Assembly: GCA_913063045.1 (NCBI GenBank)
Contig: CAJXYM010000006.1
Coordinates: 1 to 64,000, forward strand
Origin: an uncultured Flavobacteriales bacterium
Lineage (GTDB): Bacteria > Bacteroidota > Bacteroidia > Flavobacteriales > BACL11
Length of the DNA: 64,000 bases
Reading direction: 5' to 3'
Positions within the stretch are counted from its first letter, which is position 1. The number at the start of each line of letters is the position of its first letter. Shown here one piece after another: positions 48,999-59,586 of this stretch. Below the pieces are notes generated by a model, which was not told the DNA's origin, did not search any database, and saw only the letters and a list, made by a program, of their open reading frames with translations. Both the position numbers and the translations under genes were made by a program.

Positions 48999-50345
48999 TT
49001 ATTCAAAAATAATTTTTCCATTTGAAATGGTTTGATTATTGTTAGATAATTCATAAAAATAAAGACCACTCCTTAGATTTTTTATATTTAAGGTGACTAA
49101 CTCTTGATTCAAATTCCTTTCAGTTACTTTCCTTCCAAAACTGTCAAATAACTTAATTTTATCTGCTTGCTTTGAGATTATATTTAACACGTTTGAGGCA
49201 GGGTTTGGGTAAATCTTGTGATTCTTTGACAATATATTTATAGTTTGTGTTGAGTTACTCGTCATCTCTAAAACATACAGCCCAGATTGCATATCAGAGA
49301 CTAAAATATTTCCTGAATTTAAATTAGGGTATACTCCCCATGCTCCTTTATATGATGTATGATTGTTAGGAGCATATGTGTCATAATTATTTACTTGAAC
49401 AGGGCTACTTGGGTCACTTATGTCAAAAATTCTTAAACCATCATGATAATAGGCGACATATAAAAGGTCGTCTTTAATAATTCCATTATGAGCCATAGAT
49501 TGTCCGTCAACTCCAGAATTTAATGTGGCAATGACGCTTATATTGTTGAAATCACTTACATCTAGTATTTTCATGTCATAGCCGTGATTTTCATCTTGCA
49601 TTGCATAAACTGTTCCATCATCACTTAGCCATCCTGAATGATTATATCCTGCATCAGGATATGACGTTAATGAAGCTAATTGAGTAGGTTGATCTCCCAT
49701 ATTATTAACCATAGAAAAATCCATTATTCTTAAGCCTTGATTACCACAATTCAGAAAAGCTGTATCGTTCCTTACATAGGCATCATGGACATGTCCTACT
49801 GCACTGTAACTATAAATTAATTCTGGCGCAGTGGGTATGTGTAAGCTGTAAACATCCATTGCATTATTAGAAGCACAAGCATATAGTTTAGCTGTAGCAG
49901 TATCAATAAAAATATTATGAGATTTTGTAAATAAATTATTTGAATCATACACTGTGTTTATCGATGTTGGTAAGTTACTTATGTCTACAATTTGCAAAGT
50001 AGATGTACTTCCTTCATCGCAAACAATATAAAGATATCCATTAAAATCATGATAATCTCTGTGAATAACGCCAGTACCAGTATAGGCTCCTGCTAAAAAA
50101 GCTACTTCAAGACTATTAATTGGATTGGTTACATCAAAGAAATGTGTACCCGCAGTAGATCCAATAATTGCAATTTCTGAGCTATTAATGTTTAAACCCC
50201 AGATTTCATTGTAAGTATTATTATACGCAGATGATCCTACTAATGATGTGTCATTCCAATTAAATAAAAGGCTAGTATTAAGTTGTCCATAAGAGGTGAA
50301 TTGGAATATAAATAAGATTATTGTAATTAAAATATATTTTTTCAT
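48999..50345 (-). CDS. Choice-of-anchor-B/LVIVD-repeat-type secreted protein with T9SS C-terminal signal
   Basis: Signal peptide; repeated FDVTNPI, LQIVDISNL, LRIMDFS, LRIFDISDPSSPV; C-terminal KIYPNPASNVLNI...NLRSGLYFYELSN. Confidence 0.87.
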   Translation of the reverse strand: MKKYILITIILFIFQFTSYGQLNTSLLFNWNDTSLVGSSAYNNTYNEIWGLNINSSEIAIIGSTAGTHFFDVTNPINSLEVAFLAGAYTGTGVIHRDYHDFNGYLYIVCDEGSTSTLQIVDISNLPTSINTVYDSNNLFTKSHNIFIDTATAKLYACASNNAMDVYSLHIPTAPELIYSYSAVGHVHDAYVRNDTAFLNCGNQGLRIMDFSMVNNMGDQPTQLASLTSYPDAGYNHSGWLSDDGTVYAMQDENHGYDMKILDVSDFNNISVIATLNSGVDGQSMAHNGIIKDDLLYVAYYHDGLRIFDISDPSSPVQVNNYDTYAPNNHTSYKGAWGVYPNLNSGNILVSDMQSGLYVLEMTSNSTQTINILSKNHKIYPNPASNVLNIISKQADKIKLFDSFGRKVTERNLNQELVTLNIKNLRSGLYFYELSNNNQTISNGKIIFE

Positions 50346-50347
50346 TT

Positions 50348-51157
50348 TTAAATATTAGATATTAGTTCTTTAATAATTAAAGTTAGTTTAGGCTCAGCTA
50401 TTTCAGCAACTGACTGAACATCTTCATGAGTTATTTTCTGTATTTTTCCAGGGACACCTAAATCTGTTATGACAGAAATTGCAAAGCAGTCAATATTCAT
50501 ATGTCGAGCTATTATGACTTCTGGTACTGTTGACATTCCAACAGTATCCCCTCCAATAAAACGAAAATAGGAGTATTCTGCCGGAGTTTCTAAAGTTGGA
50601 CCAGTAACCCCTACATAAGTACCTACATGGTTTTTAATATTATTGTCATTGGCAATCTTAGTTGCAAGTTGAATCATTGTAGGATTATATGGCTCACTCA
50701 TGTCAGGAAAACGTGGCCCCAGCTCATTTATGTTTCTACCTATTAACGGATTTGGTATTAAATTTATATGATCATCTAAAATCATTAAATCTCCAATTTC
50801 ATAATCAGGATTAATTCCTCCGCTAGCATTTGAAACTAAAAGTTTTTTTATTCCTAAAGCATTCATAACTCTAACCGGAAAAACAACGTCATGAATATGA
50901 TATCCTTCGTAAAAATGAAACCTTCCTTGCATAACAACAACTTGTTTTCCCTCAATCAATCCAAATATTAATTTTCCACTATGCCCTTCAACTGTAGATA
51001 AGCAGAAATTAGGAATATCTTTGTATGATATCGAGTGCTTAATATCAATTTCATTAACAAGCTTGCCAAGTCCAGTTCCTAGAACAATTCCAATATTTGG
51101 ATTGAAATTTGTTTTAGATTTTAAAAAATTAGCTGTTTCTTTTATTTTTTCTAACAT
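50348..51157 (-). CDS. Purine-nucleoside phosphorylase
   Basis: IGIVLGTGLGKLVNEI, GKQVVVMQGRFHFYEGY, LVSNASGGINPDYEIGDLMILDDHINL, GPTLETPAEYSYFRFIGGDTVGMSTVPEVI. Confidence 0.96.
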   Translation of the reverse strand: MLEKIKETANFLKSKTNFNPNIGIVLGTGLGKLVNEIDIKHSISYKDIPNFCLSTVEGHSGKLIFGLIEGKQVVVMQGRFHFYEGYHIHDVVFPVRVMNALGIKKLLVSNASGGINPDYEIGDLMILDDHINLIPNPLIGRNINELGPRFPDMSEPYNPTMIQLATKIANDNNIKNHVGTYVGVTGPTLETPAEYSYFRFIGGDTVGMSTVPEVIIARHMNIDCFAISVITDLGVPGKIQKITHEDVQSVAEIAEPKLTLIIKELISNI

Positions 51158-52163
51158 ATTCTGATATGAGTTTTTTAAATTTTACTTCTTCTTGAAATTT
51201 AATATTAATTGGTAAATAATAAATAGGTAAGTCTTTTAAAAGGCTTTCAAACTCTAAAAGTTTGACAGCATCTTTTTCGGTGGTCAATATAAGTCTTTTT
51301 GTTGTTTGGTTTATCTCAAAATGTTGGATAATTTTTCGGATATCTTTTTCATTATAATCATGATGATCTTTAAAAGTGATGTGCGTAAATCTGGTATTAC
51401 TACTCACTAAATATTCAATTAATGAATGAGTGTCAGCAATTCCTGTTACGAGTAAAACCTCTTCAGGTATTTTTTGTTTTGAGCTATTAAAAAGATGTAT
51501 GCATTTTTCATATTTAATCTCTGAAAAAAAACATTCATCCTCTTTATGGAACATGGCTTTTTTAGTTATTTCTTTTTTCTTTAATAAAGAAATTAGATTT
51601 GGACTTTTAGTGATGATTATATTATCTGCTCGTTTACTCTCATTTTTTCTATCTCTTAACGATCCAAATGGAAATAAATAATCATTAAAATACAGATTGT
51701 GATATGGTGTTAATAATATATTTAAACCAGCTTGAATTTTTCTATGCTGTAAGCCATCATCAAGAATAATGACATCTATATCCTTATGTTCCTGTATGAT
51801 TTTTGTGATTGCAAATTTTCTATTTTCACATACAATTACAAGTGAGTTTGTGTGTTTTCTTTTTAGTAAAAGGGGCTCATCTCCAACTCTTCTAAAACTA
51901 TCATTTATATTTACCTCAATAAAACCACTACTTTTCCTTTTATATCCCCTGCTTAGAATGGCCACTTTATATTTTTTCTTTAAAAAATTAACAATAAAGT
52001 CTGTATGGGGAGTTTTTCCTGAGCCTCCAAAAGATAAATTACCAATACATATCACAGGGATATTAAATTGAGTAGATTTTAGAATTCCAGAAATAAATAA
52101 AAAATTCTTAATATTTAAATAAATAAGGTAAATAATCGATAATGGTATTAAAAGAATCCTCAT
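51129..52163 (-). CDS. lpxK: Tetraacyldisaccharide 4'-kinase
   Basis: IPVICIGNLSFGGSGKTPHTDF, ILSRGYKRKSSGF, VIILDDGLQHRKIQAGLNILL, LILTTEKDAVKL. Confidence 0.95.
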   Translation of the reverse strand: MRILLIPLSIIYLIYLNIKNFLFISGILKSTQFNIPVICIGNLSFGGSGKTPHTDFIVNFLKKKYKVAILSRGYKRKSSGFIEVNINDSFRRVGDEPLLLKRKHTNSLVIVCENRKFAITKIIQEHKDIDVIILDDGLQHRKIQAGLNILLTPYHNLYFNDYLFPFGSLRDRKNESKRADNIIITKSPNLISLLKKKEITKKAMFHKEDECFFSEIKYEKCIHLFNSSKQKIPEEVLLVTGIADTHSLIEYLVSSNTRFTHITFKDHHDYNEKDIRKIIQHFEINQTTKRLILTTEKDAVKLLEFESLLKDLPIYYLPINIKFQEEVKFKKLISEYVRKNKRNS

Positions 52164-52224
52164 ATTACAAAGATAGAAATTTTAGAATTTACTTTGTTTT
52201 ATTCAAGTTTATTAAATTTGAAAA

Positions 52225-53319
52225 ATGAAAATACATAATATAACCAATATTCTTGAGGAATGGGCTCCACTTTCCTATCAAGAAAATTACGATAATTCAG
52301 GATTAATTGTTGGTAGTCTTAATGATAATTTAGAAGGAGTTTTAGTAACATTAGATTGCACAGAAAAGATTATTGACGAGGCTATTAAAAAGAAATGTAA
52401 TTTAATTATAGCTCATCATCCTATTTTATTTAATCCATTGAAAAAACTAAGTGGAGATACTTATGTTGAAAGAATAATTATAAAAGCCATTAAAAATAAT
52501 ATTTCGATTTATGCTATTCATACTAATCTAGATAATATTATTGACGGTGTTAATTCTTCTATAGCAAATAAGTTAGGTCTTTTAAATTGTAAGATTTTAC
52601 AACCTAAATATGATGTATTAAAACAACTTGTTGTTTATTGTCCTAAAGATCATGTAGAATTTTTAAGAGAAAATCTTTTTCAAATAGGAGCAGGGTCTAT
52701 TGGAGATTATGATAATTGTAGCTTTTCTTCAAAAGGAATAGGTACTTTTTTGCCAAAATCTGAGAGTAATCCTTTTGTAGGAGAAAAGGGAGTTCTACAT
52801 AAAGAAAAAGAAATAAAATTAGATTTAGTATTCCCGAAAAATATTGAGTCAAAAATTATTAAATGTTTAGAAGATATTCATCCTTATGAGGAAGTTGCAT
52901 ATCAAATTTTCTCTTTAAATATTAAATTTAAATCTGTTGGTGCTGGCTTAATAGGTGAATTAAATGAATCTATTGATCCTGCAAAGTTTATATCAAGTTT
53001 AAAAATTAAAATGAATACAAGTTGTGTTCGCTACACAGAGTTAATTGATAAAAAGATTAAAACTGTAGCAGTATGTGGAGGTTCGGGAAGTTTTCTCCTA
53101 TCAACTGCTATTAATAGTCATGCAGATATTTTTATCTCTAGTGATTTCAAATATCATGAGTTTTTTGATGCAGATAATAAGATAATTATAGCTGATATTG
53201 GACACTTTGAAAGCGAACAATATACAAAGGACTTGATTTATGATTTCCTTAGAAAAAAAATCACTAAATTCGCCGTCCATTTATCACAAGTTAAAACGAA
53301 TCCTATAAATTATATATAA
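52225..53319 (+). CDS. Nif3-like dinuclear metal center protein
   Basis: NITNILEEWAPLSYQENYDNSGLIVGS, NLIIAHHPILFNPLKKL, AIHTNLDN, DIGHFESEQY. Confidence 0.94.
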   Translation: MKIHNITNILEEWAPLSYQENYDNSGLIVGSLNDNLEGVLVTLDCTEKIIDEAIKKKCNLIIAHHPILFNPLKKLSGDTYVERIIIKAIKNNISIYAIHTNLDNIIDGVNSSIANKLGLLNCKILQPKYDVLKQLVVYCPKDHVEFLRENLFQIGAGSIGDYDNCSFSSKGIGTFLPKSESNPFVGEKGVLHKEKEIKLDLVFPKNIESKIIKCLEDIHPYEEVAYQIFSLNIKFKSVGAGLIGELNESIDPAKFISSLKIKMNTSCVRYTELIDKKIKTVAVCGGSGSFLLSTAINSHADIFISSDFKYHEFFDADNKIIIADIGHFESEQYTKDLIYDFLRKKITKFAVHLSQVKTNPINYI

Positions 53320-53320
53320 G

Positions 53321-54070
53321 ATGGCTAAAAAAGAAAAATTATCAGTAACAGTTGAAGATAGATTAAGAGCATTACATCAGCTTCAAATCATTGATTCAGA
53401 AGTTGACAAAATTAGAATTGTTAGAGGAGAGCTTCCTCTTGAAATAGAAGATTTAGAAGATTTAATTGAAGGATTAAAAACTCGCTTAGAAAAACTTTCT
53501 AATGAACTTGAAGAAGTTAATTCAAATTTAACAGCTAAGAACAATAATATTTTAGAAGCTACAGAACTTATAAAAAAGTATGAAAAGCAACTAAAAAATA
53601 TAAAAAATAATAGAGAGTTTTCTTCTTTAACTAAAGAGCTAGAATATAAAAATCTTGAGATTCAATTAAGCGAAAAAAATATTATTGAACTTAAGGCTAA
53701 GGTGCTTCATAAAACAGAAATAATTGATGCTTCTAAACTGCAAATAGCTGATAGGGAAGAAGAATTAAAATTAAAGAAGGAAGAGTTAGATGCTATTGTA
53801 AAAGAGACAGAGAAAGAGGAGAAAGTATTAATGAAGAAATCTGAAAAAGCTCAGAAAGTAATTGAAGATAGACTCTTAGGATCTTACACTAGAATTCGTA
53901 ACAAGGTTAAGAATGGTTTAGCTGTTGTTTCTGTTGACAGAGATGCTTGTGGGGGATGTTTTAATCAAGTACCACCACAACGTCAATTAGATATTCAAAT
54001 GCATAAAAAAGTAATTGTTTGTGAGCATTGTGGTAGAATTTTAGTTGATTCAAATTTTCTTGAACAATAA
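53321..54070 (+). CDS. Coiled-coil protein with C-terminal C4 zinc ribbon
   Basis: Long coiled coil; VDRDACGGCFNQVPPQRQLDIQMHKKVIVCEHCGRILVD. Confidence 0.92.
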   Translation: MAKKEKLSVTVEDRLRALHQLQIIDSEVDKIRIVRGELPLEIEDLEDLIEGLKTRLEKLSNELEEVNSNLTAKNNNILEATELIKKYEKQLKNIKNNREFSSLTKELEYKNLEIQLSEKNIIELKAKVLHKTEIIDASKLQIADREEELKLKKEELDAIVKETEKEEKVLMKKSEKAQKVIEDRLLGSYTRIRNKVKNGLAVVSVDRDACGGCFNQVPPQRQLDIQMHKKVIVCEHCGRILVDSNFLEQ

Positions 54071-54100
54071 TTAGAGCGTCTTCTTTGTAAATTATTTAGA

Positions 54101-54135
54101 TGGGATTTCATATTTTTGAAATCCCATTTTTATTT
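54101..54135 (+). terminator. Intrinsic terminator after the zinc-ribbon gene
   Basis: TGGGATTTCA-TATTTT-TGAAATCCCA-TTTTTATTTT. Confidence 0.8.
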
Positions 54136-54136
54136 T

Positions 54137-55621
54137 ATGAGAATCTTAACATTTCTTTTCCTTTTTATTTCTAACACTTGTTTTGCATCATTTGAGATGA
54201 ATAGTAATATGCATAAAGCTTATAAGCATATTATGAATCTTGAATTTAGTCAAGCACAAAATTATATTAATTTAGAAAAGAAAAATAATTCCTCTAACGG
54301 TCTTATTATTATAAATGAAAATTATATAGATTTCTTAAAAATTATAGTAGGCGAAGAGCAGTTATATTTTTTAGAAGCAAAAAAAAATAAATCTAATAGG
54401 CTGTATGCGTTATATAACTGTGATAGAGAATCTCCTTATTATCTTTTTTCTCAGGCAGAATTGCACTTGCAATGGGCTTTTGCTAGAATAAAATTTAAAG
54501 AATATGTTCAAGCAGCTTATGAACTTCAAAAAGCATATAGACTGTTGCAGAAAAATTCAAAAAAATTTCCTGAATTTATTCTTAATCAAAAAAGTCTAGG
54601 TGTATTACAAATATTAATAGGATCTGTACCAAAATCTTATAGTTGGATTATAGATGTTATAGGATTGAAGGGGAGTATTAACTCCGGTTTCATACAATTA
54701 TATTCCTTTTTAGAATCTACAGAGATTTCTGAAGATTATAAGATATACAAATTAGAAACATTATTTCTAATTTCATTTTTAGAAATGAATATGAATAATG
54801 ATAATAGTTCTTATGAAAAGTTAATTGAAACAATTGGAGATGCATATTTAAGCAGTGATTTGATGAAGTTTTGTGTTGCTCGCTTACATAGCAAATTAGG
54901 CCAGAATGATTTATGTATCCAAATTTTAGAATCAGATTCAAAAGCTTATGAAGCATATCCATTTCCTTATCTAAAATATTTGTCTGCAATGTCAAAAATG
55001 TATAAACTTGATTTTAAAGATTCAAAAAAATATTTTAATGCTTTTATAAATGAGTTTAAAGGTAGAAATTATATAAAATCAGCATATAATAAATTATCGC
55101 TTATTTCATTTTTAGAAGAAGATTCAATAAAAGAATATCTATATGATAGTCTAACCCTCTCTAAAGGATATATTGTAATTGACGAAGATAAACAAGCTTT
55201 AAATTACGCTGTAAATGATGCTATATTAGATAAAGAAATTTTAAAATCTAGATTGCTTTACGATGGGGGGTATTTTACAGAGTCAAAGAAAATATTAGGC
55301 CTTATAAATATATCTGATTTTCGTGATTCTATCCATTTTATTGAATACTATTATAGGTATGCAAGAGTATCCCAGAAACTAGATAAGAGTTCGGAAATTA
55401 CTATAAATTTATACAATAAAGTATTGAGCTTGAGTGATGAAGATAATCTTTACTATTTACCTATGTCAGCTCTTCAAATCGGCTTGATTTATGAAAAAAA
55501 TAATTCTCTAAAATTAGCAAAGAAATATTTTCATAAATGTTTAGAGTTTCAAAATTTTAATTATTCTAATGGCATTCATCAAAGCGCAACTTCTGGATTA
55601 AATAGAATAGCTAGTATCTAA
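54137..55621 (+). CDS. Exported TPR-like hypothetical protein (start moved to internal ATG; ORF track: 54116)
   Basis: MRILTFLFLFISNTCFA signal peptide; alpha-helical repeat-rich body. The track's TTG start lies inside the terminator hairpin. Confidence 0.65.
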   Translation: MRILTFLFLFISNTCFASFEMNSNMHKAYKHIMNLEFSQAQNYINLEKKNNSSNGLIIINENYIDFLKIIVGEEQLYFLEAKKNKSNRLYALYNCDRESPYYLFSQAELHLQWAFARIKFKEYVQAAYELQKAYRLLQKNSKKFPEFILNQKSLGVLQILIGSVPKSYSWIIDVIGLKGSINSGFIQLYSFLESTEISEDYKIYKLETLFLISFLEMNMNNDNSSYEKLIETIGDAYLSSDLMKFCVARLHSKLGQNDLCIQILESDSKAYEAYPFPYLKYLSAMSKMYKLDFKDSKKYFNAFINEFKGRNYIKSAYNKLSLISFLEEDSIKEYLYDSLTLSKGYIVIDEDKQALNYAVNDAILDKEILKSRLLYDGGYFTESKKILGLINISDFRDSIHFIEYYYRYARVSQKLDKSSEITINLYNKVLSLSDEDNLYYLPMSALQIGLIYEKNNSLKLAKKYFHKCLEFQNFNYSNGIHQSATSGLNRIASI

Positions 55622-57098
55622 ATCCTAAAGTGACAAGCAAGTTGTGATTTGTGTGTATAAGATCTTTAGAGGCTATAAATTCTTCATTATACATCTGATA
55701 ATTTTCTTTATATTGTGATAAAACATATGCAAAGTCGATATAATAACCACCATTATTAACTCCTAACCCAAATGAAAAGTTTTCTCTGTTTAGAGATTCA
55801 TCATTATCGTTTTTATATGGGCTTCCATAAAGCGCATATCCTGCTCTTAGATTTAATTTTTTAAATTTAGTCTCGGCTCCAAATCTAATATTCTCAGTTT
55901 TAATAAATGTATTATTTATAGCATTGTTTTCATCATAGAAAACTTGACTACCATCATCCATATAATAATTTTCTATATCAAATGAAGCAGTGGAATAATC
56001 AATTATTTCATATTCAATACTAATTATCGAGCTACTGAAATTAGCCGAAACGCTAGCAATTGCTTTCCAAGGAGTAATTAAATTGTATTCGAAAAAATTA
56101 TTTGGTGAATATTCATTGTAACTTGTATCGTTAAATCTTGTTGTTGTAAGTGTTTGAAATTCTTCTTGAATTGTGAAATATGTTGGGGAATGAAGAGCTC
56201 CTCCAATTTTTATTTGATCATTTAATCTATATATCCCTCCTAATTTTAGATTTATTCCTGTACCGCTAGCTATAAGATCTTGAGTATATGAAAACGCCTC
56301 TAAATTATTAATGGTGTCTTCAAACCCGCTCTCAGTATGTTTAGTGGATTCGCTGTAGTTAAGGCTAGGGAAACCTAATGTTGCTCCTATATAAAACTTC
56401 TCTTGATAAGAAGAGCCTATAGATAAAACAAATTCATTCATACCTCCATTTGCATTAACCATATGAATCTGATTTTTGTTACTGTTACTAGCAACATGTG
56501 AAATATAATTTCCATTATCATATATATAGCCATTAGAATCAGTAGAATTATCTGACAAGTCAATAATGTCAGTCCAAAATGCAGGTGCAGCAAAAAATGA
56601 ATTTAGATTATTAATTGTATTGCCTTGCGCTATTGATAGAAAATTATCAGCTAAGCTGGATGTTTGATTTTGATTATATATGTAAATATTTTTATTGTAG
56701 TCTGCAAGTTGATTCCAACCTATTCCAAAGTTAACTCTTTTCCAGTCTGGGTCATCTTTTGCATAGGAAAGTACTAAGCCAATATTTCCTATTCTCCCAT
56801 CTGAACTTTCTTCTTCAAATGATAAGTTGTTATAGTATGATGTTGTATTATTAGAAATCAAATGAGGGGTAAATGTTACTTCTGTAAATTGATACATACC
56901 TAAACCAGCTGGGTTACTACTTAGTCCTGAAAAATCGCCTCCTAATGAACCGAATGCTCCAGACATTGATGAATATTTTGCTGTCCCGGAGATATTCATT
57001 TGTGAATATCTTAAGGCATCAAATTCATTTTGAGCCTTACATTCTATAATGCTAAGAAAAGATAATATTACGATAGATATTTTGTAGTATATTTTCAT
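55611..57098 (-). CDS. Outer-membrane beta-barrel protein (OmpP1/FadL-like)
   Basis: Signal peptide; SQMNISGTAKYSSMSGAFGSLGGDFSGLSSNPAGLGMYQFTEVTFTP; C-terminal NHNLLVTLGFRY. Confidence 0.85.
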   Translation of the reverse strand: MKIYYKISIVILSFLSIIECKAQNEFDALRYSQMNISGTAKYSSMSGAFGSLGGDFSGLSSNPAGLGMYQFTEVTFTPHLISNNTTSYYNNLSFEEESSDGRIGNIGLVLSYAKDDPDWKRVNFGIGWNQLADYNKNIYIYNQNQTSSLADNFLSIAQGNTINNLNSFFAAPAFWTDIIDLSDNSTDSNGYIYDNGNYISHVASNSNKNQIHMVNANGGMNEFVLSIGSSYQEKFYIGATLGFPSLNYSESTKHTESGFEDTINNLEAFSYTQDLIASGTGINLKLGGIYRLNDQIKIGGALHSPTYFTIQEEFQTLTTTRFNDTSYNEYSPNNFFEYNLITPWKAIASVSANFSSSIISIEYEIIDYSTASFDIENYYMDDGSQVFYDENNAINNTFIKTENIRFGAETKFKKLNLRAGYALYGSPYKNDNDESLNRENFSFGLGVNNGGYYIDFAYVLSQYKENYQMYNEEFIASKDLIHTNHNLLVTLGFRY

Positions 57099-57121
57099 TA
57101 TTAAAATATTATAAGCCTAAT

Positions 57122-57997
57122 TTATTTTTTAGGCTTTGTTCTTCCTGATCCTCCACCTGAAGGCCTAGAATTAGATCGGTTATTTGATTTAAATGAATTA
57201 GATCGGTTGTTTGATTTGAATGAATTTGATTTATCATTTGATCGATTATTAGATTTGTAAGAATTATTTTTTTTGAAAGTTTTATTAGATTTTGTTTTAG
57301 TCTCTGAAGGACTATTGATAGAATTATTATTATTATTATTTACGTTGTTGTTATTCCAAGGTCTTTTAACAGTAGATCTGGAATTATTATTAAAGCTATT
57401 CTGTTGTATATTTTGAAATGATTTATTGTTAAGGGTGTTGTATTTGACTCCTGTTTTACTCGAGCCTGAGACTAAAGATCCTCTTGGTCCAAAAGAAGAA
57501 TTGCTATTTTCACCGTATTGATTATTGGTGTAATTATTATACCCATAGTAGTTGTTATACATGCCGTGATGCCCATTATAACCGTAGTGATTATAGTATG
57601 AGTTATATCCAAAAGGAGAATATGAGTAATATGGGCTAAATCCATTATGTCCAAAATAAATACTTGATCCATAATAAAAAGGGTCTTGATTATACCAGTA
57701 ATAATCTGTATAAATTCCAGAGTAAAACCCTGTAGAATACATCATTGGCGAATGAAATCTCCTTATTCTTGAAGAATAACTGAAATCATAATAATTATTT
57801 GCTTCAAATCTATTATCTTCATAATAAGTAATTGTGTCTTCATTATTTTCAGTATTTAGATTATATGCTTCCTCTAAAGTCGCAATTGAACTAAACTCAT
57901 TGCTTGATAAATAATTAGGGTCAGAAAAAAAACTCTGGTTAGTTGAGATGCATGAGGTGAAGGAAATCACAACTATTAATATTAAATAATTTTTCAT
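57122..57997 (-). CDS. Low-complexity Asn/Ser/Tyr-rich putative lipoprotein
   Basis: MKNYLILIVVISFTSCISTNQ lipobox; N/Y/G-rich middle; C-terminal SFKSNNRSN repeats. Confidence 0.65.
   Translation of the reverse strand: MKNYLILIVVISFTSCISTNQSFFSDPNYLSSNEFSSIATLEEAYNLNTENNEDTITYYEDNRFEANNYYDFSYSSRIRRFHSPMMYSTGFYSGIYTDYYWYNQDPFYYGSSIYFGHNGFSPYYSYSPFGYNSYYNHYGYNGHHGMYNNYYGYNNYTNNQYGENSNSSFGPRGSLVSGSSKTGVKYNTLNNKSFQNIQQNSFNNNSRSTVKRPWNNNNVNNNNNNSINSPSETKTKSNKTFKKNNSYKSNNRSNDKSNSFKSNNRSNSFKSNNRSNSRPSGGGSGRTKPKK
57174..57227 (-). repeat. Two 27-bp tandem repeats encoding SNSFKSNNR-type units
   Basis: gatcggttatttgatttaaatgaatta / gatcggttgtttgatttgaatgaattt. Confidence 0.8.
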
Positions 57998-58107
57998 GAT
58001 GATATTGTTTATTAGACAGCTTTACTATATTAAAAGTTTAATTAGATTTGTAGGTGCTTAATTATTAAACGTATTTAATATTACAAAATTACATTATTTA
58101 AGATAAA

Positions 58108-59580
58108 ATGTCAAAAAAAATAACACCTAGAGAAAAAGATTATTCAATATGGTATAATGATATTGTTCAACATGCTGATTTAGCAGAAAATTCCGGAGTG
58201 AGGGGATGCATGGTAATTAAGCCTTATGGCTATGCAATATGGGAGAAAATGCAAGCAGAACTTGATAAGAAATTTAAAGAGACTGGACACCTTAATGCTT
58301 ATTTCCCTCTATTTATACCTAAATCATATTTTAGTAAAGAAGCAAGTCATGTTGATGGGTTTGCTAAAGAATGTGCTGTTGTTACTCATTATAGATTAAA
58401 AACATCTGAAGATGGTAAAGAAATAGTTGTTGATGAGACTGCTAAATTAGAAGAGGAGTTAATTGTTCGCCCTACTTCGGAAACAATAATTTGGGATACT
58501 TACAGGAAATGGGTGCAATCATATAGAGATTTGCCATTACTTATAAATCAATGGGCAAATGTTGTAAGGTGGGAAATGAGAACAAGACTGTTTTTAAGAA
58601 CAACAGAGTTTTTATGGCAAGAAGGACACACTGCTCATGCTACAAAAGAAGAGGCAATTATTGAAACAGAAAAGATGATTAATGTTTACGCTGATTTTTC
58701 ACAGGATTTTATGGCAATGCCGGTTGTTATTGGATTAAAGTCAGAAAATGAAAGATTTGCAGGTGCACTTGAGACTTATTGCATAGAGGCACTTATGCAA
58801 GATGGTAAAGCACTTCAAGCTGGAACATCGCATTTTTTAGGTCAGAATTTTGCAAAAGCCTTTGACGTTAAGTATGCTAATAAAGAAGGGAAAAAAGAAT
58901 ATGTTTGGGCAACTTCTTGGGGGGTTTCTACGAGATTGATGGGGGCTTTAGTTATGACGCATTCTGATGATAAAGGTTTAGTTCTTCCTCCAAAACTTGC
59001 TCCATATCAAGTTGTTATTGTTCCTATTTATAAAGGAGCTGAGCAATTAGAGGAAATTACAATATCTGTTTTAAAAGTTAAGTCTGACCTTGAAAAAAGA
59101 GGAATTTCAGTTAAATTTGATAATAGAGATACTCATAAGCCAGGATGGAAGTTTGCTGAATATGAATTAAAAGGAGTTCCTGTAAGATTAGCTATAGGAA
59201 TGAGAGATTTAGAAAATGGAACTATAGAGGTGGCAAGAAGAGACACTCTTGAAAAGGAAACTTTGCAAATCATAGATATTGATTTGAAGATAGATAGCTT
59301 ATTAATAAATATTCAAGAAAATTTATTTAATAAAGCAAGTAATTTTCGTGATGCTAACACATTTAAGGCTAGTTCTTATGATGAATTTAAAAAATTAATT
59401 AAAAAGGGAGGATTTGTTTATGCGCATTGGGATGGGACAAGTGAGTCAGAATTAAAAATTAAAAACGATACTAAAGCAACTATAAGATGTATTCCTCAAA
59501 TTAATACTGATGAAGAAGGAACTTGTATTATTAGTGGAAAACTATCTAAGCAAAGAGTGTTATTTGCTAAATCATATTAA
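58108..59580 (+). CDS. proS: Prolyl-tRNA synthetase (archaeal/eukaryal-type architecture)
   Basis: [78 protein letters not shown]. Confidence 0.97.
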   Translation: MSKKITPREKDYSIWYNDIVQHADLAENSGVRGCMVIKPYGYAIWEKMQAELDKKFKETGHLNAYFPLFIPKSYFSKEASHVDGFAKECAVVTHYRLKTSEDGKEIVVDETAKLEEELIVRPTSETIIWDTYRKWVQSYRDLPLLINQWANVVRWEMRTRLFLRTTEFLWQEGHTAHATKEEAIIETEKMINVYADFSQDFMAMPVVIGLKSENERFAGALETYCIEALMQDGKALQAGTSHFLGQNFAKAFDVKYANKEGKKEYVWATSWGVSTRLMGALVMTHSDDKGLVLPPKLAPYQVVIVPIYKGAEQLEEITISVLKVKSDLEKRGISVKFDNRDTHKPGWKFAEYELKGVPVRLAIGMRDLENGTIEVARRDTLEKETLQIIDIDLKIDSLLINIQENLFNKASNFRDANTFKASSYDEFKKLIKKGGFVYAHWDGTSESELKIKNDTKATIRCIPQINTDEEGTCIISGKLSKQRVLFAKSY

Positions 59581-59586
59581 ATAATT

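Noticed and set aside
51769-52071. 100-aa + strand ORF
   Set aside because: Antisense to the lpxK kinase core.
57472-57672. 66-aa ORF in another frame of the low-complexity lipoprotein
   Set aside because: Ile/Thr-rich shadow frame of a repetitive Tyr/Asn/Gly coding region.
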